Assembly (NCBI GenBank): GCA_037176905.1
Contig: JBBBWG010009557.1
Coordinates: forward strand, 22,506-75,991
DNA from: Azolla pinnata
Taxonomy: Eukaryota > Streptophyta > Polypodiopsida > Salviniales > Salviniaceae
Direction: 5' to 3'
DNA length: 53,486 nt
Shown here: positions 43,501 to 53,486 of the stretch, piece after piece
Numbering within the stretch: position 1 is the stretch's first letter
Layout: each line of letters starts with the position of its first letter
Made by a program: the position numbers and the translations under genes
The notes under the pieces: generated by a model
Told to the model about the DNA's origin: nothing
The model's database searches: none
The model's input: only the letters and a program-made list of their open reading frames with translations

Positions 43501-46500
43501 ATGGTATAGACCTTAGGAAGGGGGAGCTACCTGCAAAGCCCACGTTAAGCCACATGTATGAGTATGTATGAGCCCTAAACACTTGTGCAAGGACATGACA
43601 CGGCGAATCAAGGTATGGTATCTGCTTTTCCCCTCTTGATGCAATGACAGAATATCCGTCATCCAAACATTAGAATAAGTAGTTATGATCAACACCAGGC
43701 CCAGGATACAAGAGTTCTTCTAATCTGTCTTTGTATGATTACCAGTAAAGTACTACCTACTCTGTTCAGCAAAAGAAGAAAATGGAATTGACGAATGTCC
43801 TAATGCATATTTAAATTTCTCACCTCACCAAGCCGAAGAAGTGCACCGACTAGTCCGCCATATAACGTAGATAATATTGCATACCAGATCTGAGTATCCA
43901 TAAAATAGACCTAAAAGAATCGATTTCACTATCAGTTTCTGAGAGATTATTTAAATTTCTGTGCAGAATGTAGATGGTAAGGCTGTTAGGTATATTTTCA
44001 AGAATAGGATGACACTACACCTTCACTAAGATCAAGTAAAAACAAAATTTTGAGATACATTGCAAGTTTCTGATATTACCAATATTACTGGCACCCAAAT
44101 AGAAATGACAGCTCCAATGTTATATTTTGCTGCCAATAAAATCAGAATTAGGATTTCGTCATCAGAAAAGCAATATTATATCACACGACACATACACCAC
44201 GGACCATGAGGAAATAATTCATGCCATTCATATTGAATGTCTGTGACAGCCATTATTGATCTTGTAACTCCCACCAAGGGCTGTATCTGTTTCCCAACGC
44301 ACAGGTGTGACCATACATACCATAGAACAATAATTAAATAAATTTAAACAATTGAAGGAAATTTGTGCTTGTACCTGAACATGATAGCTGAAAAGGAGTT
44401 TGCCCGTGAGCAAAAGTGCCCAAAACACTGTATATCTATGGGGAAAATCATATTCGGTAACAGTTTAGAGCTTTTCACTAGAATATGTAGAAAAATATTT
44501 ACATCAAGTAAAGCAGAACAGTACCCAAATACAACCAGAGTTCCTTCATGCATGCCACGGCCAACATATAACCGAGGCTGTCAACAGTTTAAAGCAGCAA
44601 ATGGAAATCATGAGAGATAATGTATATCCTATCTGCTTATCATATATGTATTACAGAGAATTAAGAAGAAGCTTACTTCTGACCAAGTAATCAAATTTTG
44701 AAATATCCACCAGGATGAATTTTCAAGCTGTTTCTTAAAAAAGGGAACCAGAAAAAATAGAACGCCAAAAACATTTGGCAGCATGTAGACAGCCACAGCT
44801 GCAGTATATAGGTAAGGTACTTTTCCTGTTTGTCCAAGCCTGCTACTTATCACATTAACCATCCTGGTAGAGATTTCCGATGAATGAAGATAGCAGACAG
44901 GCAGAGTAACTACCCAGAATACTGCAACAAATAACTTAAGCAATGGTCTCCTCATGTCCGTTAATTTCATCCAACGATATGCTTTGAAGTTTAGTGTGAT
45001 GTCCAGAAGAGCTGTAAAATATATTATTAACATGAGACAACACTTAATCAGGCATACATGTTAGAGTATTGACTATGGTCCTTGAACATAGACCTCGAAG
45101 AAGGCGAAGTGCAGCGTCTGTAATGAAAATGGTCAGGATGTCTTCCACAACAGAAAGGTCAAATGTAGCAGCACGGAGGGTAAAATCATTCCACGCCAAT
45201 ATAAGCATCACCTGCAAGAAAGAAAAATGGGAGAAAGAGAATATATATTTGCAGAGCAGTACTAAACACATTAAGACATCGGGATCATGCAGTACAGGTC
45301 TGTATGTGGAATCCATACCCTCTACTTGAACACTACTTCCAGAATTACACGATCTCAATCACATTTTTGTGAAACAACTGTCGTGAAACCATTGTTCAAG
45401 TAAGGATTCCCAAAAGCTACACATCCATAATGGAAGGGCATAGGGCATCCGATAGATGACATACTAACTCCTTTCTGTGCTCTATCCCTAGTTTCAGGGT
45501 CTGATTGAAGCATGAAAGAAGTCATATTTGTATGATGCTACCAATAAAATGAAACCGACACATCTACAAAAAATTAATGTTTTATAGTTTGTGCAACAAT
45601 AAAGAAGTTGTGAGGAGCTATTTTCATGAACAAACCTGCAATGCAAGGATGTAAAATGTCCACATACGATCAAAACTTCTGAATATATGCCAAAAGCTTC
45701 TAACTTCAACAAAATTCATTTTCCGTGCATTTTGAGATGATACTTTTTTATCCTGGAAAAACAGGACGCTATCTTGAGAAACCGTGAAAATCTAATCTTC
45801 GAATATATAGACAATAAAACAAGAGATGGCTTAACCTTGGAAGTTATAGAAGTTTTGCAGGTTTGGAAAAATTCCTTTGTTTGATCCCATGGCCAATTCA
45901 AATCAAAGCAACCCTTTGACCTAGATGAAGGAATTGATTATTTACCAGAAGTATTCTAAAATTGAAAAACAAAGAACCCAAACCCTTACCAGAAGTATTC
46001 ATTTAAATCATCATAATTTCTCCATAGAGAATGTGAAGCAGTTCCATTTTTATTGTTTTCAGCCTCCTGATGTGATGATTTCTCGATTATTTGACCTTCA
46101 ACAAAATATGATATGCTATTTTTACCGAGAACAAAAAAGTATATTAAGATGCACCTTTTTCACCAGGTTGTATATTGGTGTCACAACATTCCTCAAAAAG
46201 GAGCCTTCTCCTCCTCCATATGCCGTTTCCACACCTTGAGATATCATTGCTGGAATTTCTGATGCCATCTTTTAGAAATAACAGACCTTGTCATTCCCAA
46301 GATTTTATTTGCTTTCACGTTTCAATCCAGAGTTTTTCATGGAGCACCAAAACTTTTGAAAATATCATGTGTGCAATTATGAAGACAAAAGGATTCAGCT
46401 GATTGCTTTATTATATGTGCTGAGTCTCCAAATCTCCACCTGATCTAGCTCAGTGAGTGCCACAAATGTATACAAGCAAATGCCTCCATTTTCATGGTGA

Positions 46501-49500
46501 AATTAAGGGTTTGAGTAGGTTCAATAGAAGCAGCAACAGAAAATTAAGGTTTGTTCATCAGACCTAGCACGGCCTCTTCAAAACTCAATTCACATCATAA
46601 ATTAGTATGGGCCACCTTTGTGCCATAATTGTAATATAAGAAAACTCCTTTCCATTGTGAAAACAAGAAAAGGTGTTTTCATCCACTTACATTATGGAAA
46701 ATGTAGCAAAGACATTCTGGCATAAAGCGGATATTAGCAGCCTCTCCCCAAATTAGAAGATAGAGTCCTATGAAGAGTAATTTACGTTGTTGAGTGTTTT
46801 CTTGGGCTATGCTTTGGTTGGATGAGTGCCTGCAAATCAGATCACAGTGAGGATAAGTTTTTTCAGAAATGTATTAAGTTGTATTTGAATCTTTGACAAA
46901 TGCACTAATTACCCTTTCCTTAAAATTGCACTGCCATGCTCCAAAAACTTGTGCCAATTCCGATAGTTTTCAAACAGTGAATCCATTAGTTTGTTCACAC
47001 TATGATCATCCAGCTGAGACATCAAATCTAGTAAGATTATGACCATGCATTACAAAAGGTTTCATTATAATATAGCTTAGATGAAATACCATAGTAGGTT
47101 TGTCTTCTACTCTTGCATAGATGTTAGATAATAACAAAACCAGGTGCTCCCTCTGGTTTGCAACGTTGTCTTTCTAGATGGTACATTAATAACCAGAGTT
47201 GAGAAAATGAAATTTAGATCGCCATTGTCAAGAAAAGGAATTAGGTGACGGTTCATGTAAAGAGTACCTGAAATCCAAACTTATCCTGTAACCAATCTAG
47301 TATGTCTAGATTCACATGCTTACTTGGGTCTCTTTCTTGTGGCCATGGTAAAGAGTCTATGTTTCTGAGAGCATATATAGCGGCATTTATCTGAAATGTC
47401 CATAAGCAGACTACAATGAGACACTATAACAAAATTGTTATAATTTACAATCTCCTTACATGAAATGGCATGTGCTTTGACTTTCACATGGATATGCAGC
47501 CCTTAATGCCCTTGAAGGCAATGTGCAAATATCCAGTCCTAGGAACCATAAACTACGTTGCGATTGTTTGATACATTGGTAACATTAACTCTTTTATACA
47601 GTGTAGAAATGTGGGAACCAGGATTTCCTAGGGCACATAACCAGGAATATCTGGAGCAGCCTTTAGTTTTGATGATTGCTTGCATGACGAGGAGCAAAGC
47701 ATCAGTACTCCATGATATGGGGGCAGAAGAGAGCAACCTAAATAGTTACTGGGGCATTACTCTGATCACTGATTGGTTTCCAATGTGTGTGGGAACTCTA
47801 TAAGCAGATACTCCTGGCTGGAATCTACATCACCAAAATAGCTTGCTGAACATGGAGAACCGGTATGCTTTAGTGCAAAAATGGCTAGTCATACTGGAAT
47901 GAATAAAAAATGCCAAACCTCCCTTCCAATTTAGCTTTGATTGACCACATCTAAAATTGCCCAAAGTGGAAAAGAATAACATGATCCAGGTTACCATAAC
48001 ATCTCTTGGATGGAAGATTGCACACTATAAGGCTCTTTTCCTATGCATGTCACAAAGTGGATTTATTATCATGTCTTCTTATATGGATCTCATGCATTCC
48101 GCATTTGGATAGGCAACTCAAGAGTTTTTCACATTGGTTAGAAATAGAGGAAGGCAGATATTGACACAAATATATGTAAGAACAGATATGCCGATTATGC
48201 CAATGTACCATATCTTATGAAATAAGAGAGCGACCCATCAAACAAAGACAATCACGAATTTCTATAGGTCAAGTAAGGAATTCTATAGCCTGGGTTTCAT
48301 CCAATGAAAATCAAAAGTGGTCGACCAATCTAAATGTGTCAGGTGAGTTGTTGGCTTCATCACCCTTATCATTGACAAAAAAAGGCCGTACTCAAGAGAC
48401 ACCAAAGGTGCCTCCCTCATTATGGAGATCCCTGCAGTGGCCCATGTTAGAAATTTTCCGAAGTGCAAGATATCGGTTTATTAGATGTCTATATTACTTC
48501 AGAATTATGTGGTCGTTATATCTTCTCACATTTGAGACATAAAAACATTTGAAGATGTATTTTCACGTTTGGTCTTATAAGTCATTTCGGCCACTAAAAG
48601 GTTTTATTTTTATAAAACCAGAATCGTTAACCTTTGGGAATTTCCAATGTTGAAGTGAAAGTTACAGTTGGTATGTTTTACAACTCACAAGAAGTAGATG
48701 ATTAAAGCCTTGGTTCTACACTCATCTCTACCCACCCTCCATGCCGCAGAAATTGAATGTTTGATACCTCCATCCTAAAGAACATAATGCCATGACTCAA
48801 CCAAGAGAGAAAGTAAGCTATACTGATGCTATTTAAGAGGATAAAATGACCTAGAAGACCAAACACCAGATCATATCTTATTGAGAACAATCAACCAGCT
48901 TAAAAACAGAAGTACCTGTAACTAAGTAAGAAATTTTTGAGGAATTTTATTATCTGCAGAAATAAGGTTCCCAACTCAGATTGATTGAAATTTTTGCCTT
49001 CGACACCAAAGTGAGAAAACCACCCTCAATGGCAGGGGATAATGACTTTTATGTATGAAAAAGATGGCAAGAACTTGCAATCACTGATCAGGGTCTACAT
49101 GAATAGAAAATTTCCCTTGGCCAACTATTGTAAGCCCTTTGAAGTGACCTGTGCAGAATCCCATTTGTGCTGCCTGTGAGAGAGAAGGAAGGATGTGTTT
49201 AACGTCTCAAAAGACCAAATATTTCTTTTGGTCACTCATCGTGTGGAGGAAAACAAAAAAAATGTCTACTCACTCATCACTGTCCCATACGAAATTATCT
49301 GAATCCATGTAACTATCAGTATACAGTACCAATCAAGGTTCGTTACCCATCAATTGGACTAGGAACTGTTTCCCTCTTTATTATACCAGTTATGGGTTAC
49401 TCCAATATAACAGGGTCAATCATCAACATTTCACTGTATTCTGTCAACATTTAACTGCACTCTGACTTTTCTCATCCCATATTCTCATGGACTGATTCAT

Positions 49501-51111
49501 TAGGAACACAACTTACAACAGATTTCTTTGGCAGGTATACAAGAGGACTAACATAATAGACTTGATTTGGAAACCTCTGCGGCCAAAGAAACCATATTAT
49601 GAGGATAAAATAATCTAGAGATTTTTCTTGCCTCTTAAAAAGAACTTTGGAAAGTCTAATGACAGTCTCTCTTCTACCGAGTAAATGAAAGCACACAAAA
49701 AAAATCAACGATAAGGAGAAGGTATTTTTGACCACACACCTCTGAGTGAATAGTTGATTTTCCGTACTGCCCAAGCGGAATAACGTTGTAAGTGCTGTAA
49801 ACTTCTTTCTTTTCTTCCACATTCTTGCTAGCTTCCATGATCTATAGTTAATTTTTGTACACATAAGAACCGTCATAAACTTTTAAGTTCATGTATCCAT
49901 CAGCCAAACAGTCTAAGCGTCAGAAATTAATCCCTCTTTATACCTCTTTGATGAGTTTCTCACCCGAATCCATTGCCTTAAGAATGTCATAGATCACCTT
50001 TAATGTAAGTGATATTTTTGCCAATTCTACTCTGCAATAATTTAGAAATAGCTGTAAGAGCCTCAAGGTTCTTCAAAAAGATTTGTTTTGACAACTACAG
50101 ACCAATCTAATCAGGAAGTGTAGATCAATTCAATGGAGCTTCAAACACCAATCCTATGGGGCTAGTTGACAAACAGTGGACTCATGGAACCATGAAAGAA
50201 GTCAATGGCCTAACAAGAAGACTTTGAAGCTAGCATCAGCAATGGCCGACTGTGAAGGAATAATTTATATTAAAGAATATCTTATAGATGGAAGGTTCTA
50301 GCTTTGTTTGGCCATGGTTATTGAATTTCATCATTAGATATAAAGAAATAATTCTTATGTGCAATATTCATGAGTTACATATAAGCACATGATCTATATG
50401 GAAGGTGGTTTTTTCTTGTGGCAATGACAGTTAATCACCAGATAAAAGAAGAAAACTTTCAATGTGCATGCTCCACCTCATCATTTGATGCATGTAAACA
50501 GACTGACTGACCTATCCTTGTTCTGAGCTTCATAGTCTTCGTAAGTCTCTTGATAAAATTGGAATAATTCCTTCACATCCCCAGAATCAGACCTCTGTAG
50601 CCTAGTTTCATCATCTTCCTACCACAAAAGGATAGCATCACAATTTTTGAGGTTCGCGAATGAGAATAAGTCTAAGGTAACTTTTCTAACTTCTAATTCA
50701 TCAGCACCGGGCACAGCCTTGTTCAGAATGCATACATACTTTCTGCAATTTCTGCAACAATGCCGTTTTGAACTGACGCACTCCTCTACCTTTTGAGCGA
50801 GGATCCAATTCATGTGCTCGCTCAAAAGCATATGCTCGGCCTATAAGCACAATCACAAGTTGCATTAGTCGATCAAAGCTTTCCTGACAGAAAAGGAATC
50901 TTATTACATTCGTAATCTTGAGAAGGGTATCCGTACATAAGAATGCAACCCTTGGGCTTCTTTCTTGGATCTCATCAGCAACACGTAAGATGGTTGCTAT
51001 CTCTGGTAAGCACGAGGGAACAAGTTCAAAGTCTCTGAACTCTCCTGGGGTTGCACTTGTTGAGAGGGATCTGTAGACACGCCTTTGCTGTATACCTTCT
51101 CTTCTATTCAT
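28590..51111 (-). CDS. CALS: Callose synthase (1,3-beta-glucan synthase), CalS1-type group, 42 exons
   Basis: Multi-TM plasma-membrane enzyme polymerising UDP-glucose into callose. Exons: 51111-50937, 50840-50740, 50618-50512, 50031-49944, 49841-49740, 47390-47268, 47173-47090, 47013-46913, 46829-46691, 46268-46155, 46066-45990, 45920-45836, 45752-45636, 45211-45094, 45011-44677, 44577-44525, 44435-44375, 44286-44205, 44129-44080, 43910-43824, 39886-39806, 39653-39562, 39478-39385, 39301-39132, 36247-36109, 36025-35868, 35755-35638, 35544-35393, 33913-33804, 33698-33558, 33472-33422, 32853-32688, 32606-32504, 31669-31550, 31437-31322, 31168-31088, 30988-30876, 30759-30530, 30412-29615, 29512-29462, 29186-29001, 28826-28590. 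All phases agree; 1901 residues against about 1950 in Arabidopsis CalS1. N-terminus ([29 protein letters not shown]), [19 protein letters not shown] (about 310-335), [11 protein letters not shown], glucan synthase domain from about 1018 ([12 protein letters not shown]) to [10 protein letters not shown], and C-terminal [15 protein letters not shown] all match. A TGA lies in frame upstream of the ATG. Exon 36 (about 1337-1364) departs from the usual core. Confidence 0.95.
36900..38360 (+). mobile_element. Possible decayed retroelement in callose synthase intron 24
   Basis: Antisense to the gene. A TATA-like tatataaaggg sits near 37233. The string gttatcagcagggatc followed by atggctggc (37723) resembles the primer-binding site and gag start of Copia elements. 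A 170-codon frame follows (37723-38235), overlapped by others in shifted frames. I do not recognise the peptide, and no reverse transcriptase was found. The assignment is weak. Confidence 0.25.
39887..43823. other. Large intron 20 of the callose synthase (3.9 kb)
   Basis: AT-rich with no supportable gene. From about 42890 to 43160 there is a loose tandem repeat of ttaggtcagaaacgcagaga. At about 42959-43005 the telomere-like strings tagggtttagggtc and gaccctaaaacctaaaccc form an inverted repeat with a 12-base loop. The - strand around 41400-41550 has a Glu/Lys-rich frame broken by stops that could be an old element, which I could not identify. Confidence 0.55.
47391..49739. other. Large intron 5 of the callose synthase (2.3 kb)
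   Basis: No coding signal or clear repeat was seen. Phase 0 on both sides; the exons around it read STIHSE and [10 protein letters not shown]. Confidence 0.6.
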
Positions 51112-53486
51112 ATTTGCAAATCATATAACAGAATGAGGAAAACAAACACTTCGCCTATGTAGTTTTTGGATCTCTGAGGAAGATATGAAATGCTTCTGAT
51201 CATCATCAATATCATTCGAGCTTAGCATAAAAATTCTCCATTCCATCAGCAAATCCGAGGTAATCAAAGATATGGCGAAACTTGTGTTAGTTTTCACCAG
51301 GACATATCAAGGCGAAACTTGTGTCAGTTTTCACAATCTCTTCAGTGATCCAGGAAGATGAACCAATTTATCAAAATACCAGCCATATCAGCAATAATCT
51401 GAAGAAACAAGTCAAGTATTAGAAGAGGTATGGTGAGGCACAGCAAAATCTTTCTACATCAACAACCAGCAGGAAAAAACAAATCAAGATCCAAAAGAAC
51501 AGATAAGAAAACCAAAGAATTAGTTAAGTCACTGTGAAGAATTAGTTAAGAATTAGCTGAATGAATGCCGGTATCATACAAACCGTGACTGTGCATAAAT
51601 TTACTTTTTTGCATGAAATATATATAAATAGCCTTGCTCAATTCTTCAGTAGATTGTTTTCAAGGAACGAGTACAAACATAGTTGCATCCTAATGTATAA
51701 GACGGTCAGCAGAGAACAAGAGAAAAGTAGTCTAATCTGTGTCGAATACCCGAGAAAACATGGATATCATACATCGACGTCAGATGAAAGAGGAGATTGT
51801 GCCGAGCAGGAGAATTTCTGCATGGTTGTATACCAATCAGATGATAATTAAACGAAGAGGAGGAGGAGAATTAGGAGGAGGAGGAGGAGGAGGAGGAGGA
51901 GGAAGAAGAAGAAGAAGAAGAAGAAGAAGAAGAAGAAGAAACAACCATAGTCAAAGACTCACACCAGTTGAGAAGGAGAAGAACGCAGCAAAGTGGAGAA
52001 ATGGAAATCCTTTGTTAGAGGAATATTGTAGAATCAACAGCGTCCTATTATGCAGAAACGGAGCATACTTTTGGTCATCGCGATGATGAAACAAGCCCCT
52101 CAACTTGGCAAAATCCTTCATAAGCAAACAAGGAAGACGACGTTCAGTACGTATATATATATATATATTGAAAAACTAGCTAGCCAAGGCAAACAAATTG
52201 AATGAGCTTTGCCTTATAACTCAACGAATGAAGATCGAGCAGAATTGAAGGCTTTGTTTGACACCTTTCTGAAGACAAATATGCTATACTATGTCAAGGA
52301 TTATATTCTGGCTCAGGAGAACTATAGAGATTGATAAAAAGAGTTGAATAAAAAAGAAGAAACCTACAAAGAAAGGAATTGTGCAGATGCTATTATCTGA
52401 TGACGAAAACCGTAGAGAAATTGGTAATGGCTGATTTCTTGGATGCCTAAAACGAAGTATAATCGATAAGAAGAGAATCCATACAAAGAACGAGTTTGAG
52501 CAAATGCTTTATTTGATTATGATAAGCGTGGAAAGAGCCATGCATATCAGTTACAGTCAGCAAAAGGCATGTCGTTTGCTGTGTAGATTGGCGAAGGCTT
52601 GTGTTCTTGTGAAAGAAAGCCGTCGCCAATCTACACACCAGAAGTAGAAAAGGTAGAAATCGGCAAACGCCATGTCTGATGATAACCAGTCAAGAAATAG
52701 AAGCGGTTTGCAATGGGAGCTGAGGAATGGTGTTAAAACCTAAAGATTGGCTGTGTGATGCCTGCAATAGACACGAATTAAATAAAGGAAAGGAAAGAAG
52801 TAAGCCTTTGGTAGAGTATTATCTGCATATCGAGCTCGTGAAGAAGAAGAAGAAGGTGAGAGGAGAAATGGTGTAAAGATTTTGATGATGAAAAATTGGT
52901 GTTAAAAGCTAAAGATCGGCGGTGTGATACCTGCAATAGACACGAATTAGTGCAGCAGGAAACACAGAAAACACGGTGCGAAGAAGAAGACGAAGAAAGC
53001 CTTGATTAGAGTATTACCTGCATACCGAGCTCGTGAAGAAGAAGAAGAAGAAGAAGAAGAAAGCCTTTGTTAGAGTATTACCTGCATACCGAGCTCGTGA
53101 AGAAGAAGATGAAGATGAGGAGAAATGGTGTAAAGCTTTGGTGATTGAGACCACGAGCAGTGCAACGCAAAACAGGTAGAATCAACGCGAGCTGAAGACG
53201 ATGAAGACGATGATGATGATGATGATGCAGAAGAAGAAGAAGAAGATTGATGGTCTGTCTGTCTTTGTCTTTGTCTGTCTGTCTCCATTGACTTGGCAAA
53301 GAAGAAGAAAAAGAAAGAAGAAGAAGAAGAAGAAGAAGAAGAAGACGAAGAAGAAGAAGAAGAAGACGACGAAACAAAGAGTGAGAGCTCAACACGGAAA
53401 TGATTAGTGTGTGATTAGGAACGTCATTAGCGGCTTAATTGCATCTTAATGCGAGGGATCGTTACTAATTACTAATGAGCCTACGC
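51112..53486 (-). promoter_or_regulatory. Callose synthase 5' flank with CTT tracts and repeated donor-like modules
   Basis: On the - strand, a CTT/TCC tract lies at 51945-51858 and more CTT runs at 53360-53030 and near 52850. The string GAGCTCGGTATGCAG|GTAATA occurs at about 53097-53072 and 53035-53010, and a variant at about 52835-52815. GTCTATTGCAG|GTATCA occurs at about 52950-52928 and 52785-52760. These look like splice donors of untranslated leader exons, repeated in a 120-170-bp array (52735-53150). A TA run lies at 52150-52166. The last 90 bases share tgattagtgtg with the flippase upstream region. No start site is proved. Confidence 0.45.
53030..53365. repeat. (GAA)n / (GAT)n microsatellites
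   Basis: Purine runs of gaa and gat, with a ctgtctgtctttgtctttgt patch at 53257-53285. Open frames across them are low-complexity artefacts. Confidence 0.85.

Noticed and set aside
28590-51111. Assignment of the callose synthase to the CalS9/CalS10 group
   Set aside because: The N-terminal residues ([26 protein letters not shown]) and the FEAKLANGN and [10 protein letters not shown] stretches fit the CalS1-type group better.

Overview
This is nuclear DNA of a land plant. It has long AT-rich introns with GT-AG boundaries, plastid-targeted and cell-wall genes of plant families, telomere-like AAACCCTAA motifs, Copia-type retroelement debris and many micro- and minisatellites. It is scaffold-level assembly: one run of exactly 100 N lies at 15635-15734. 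I cannot fix the lineage from sequence alone. The first FBPase exon is very GC-rich, while the sucrose transporter and callose synthase exons are AT-rich.

Five genes were rebuilt by joining exons with matching phases and GT/AG borders. (1) Plastid fructose-1,6-bisphosphatase, + strand, last two exons only (884-2734). (2) An ALA1-type P4 phospholipid flippase, - strand, 7 exons (9965-3869), with a roughly 260-residue Gly-Thr/Ser repeat in front of the conserved core. (3) A PRT1-type N-degron ubiquitin ligase (RING, RING, ZZ), - strand, 7 exons (17543-13044), with a 29-nt microexon and a second RING lacking its histidine. (4) A sucrose/H+ symporter, + strand, 5 exons (23509-26720). (5) A complete callose synthase of the CalS1-type group, - strand, 42 exons (51111-28590), about 1901 residues, with every exon junction in phase. 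FBPase and flippase converge, as do the sucrose transporter and callose synthase. PRT1 and the sucrose transporter diverge across a 6-kb repeat-rich gap.

Region by region: 1-850 is degenerate repeats ahead of the FBPase exon; 10.2-13.0 kb is intergenic with duplicated promoter-like blocks; 15.4-17.3 kb (PRT1 intron 1) holds the gap, a broken Copia reverse-transcriptase fragment and a four-copy tandem repeat; 17.6-23.5 kb holds CTT-type and TATCAG repeats, three LTR-like promoter modules, two of them with heat-shock elements, a 10-copy telobox cluster and a split 181-bp tandem array; 26.7-28.6 kb is a convergent intergenic stretch; 51.1-53.5 kb is the repeat-rich 5' flank of the callose synthase.

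The genes are not a pathway cluster in any strict sense. Three of them touch carbon use (FBPase makes fructose-6-phosphate for starch and sucrose, the symporter moves sucrose, callose synthase polymerises UDP-glucose), but this is probably chance. The points most worth follow-up are the heat-shock-element/TATA modules upstream of PRT1, the telobox cluster beside them, the Gly-Thr domain on the flippase, the His-less second RING of PRT1, the altered catalytic-core exon of the callose synthase, and a duplicated splice acceptor in FBPase whose upstream copy leads to a stop.
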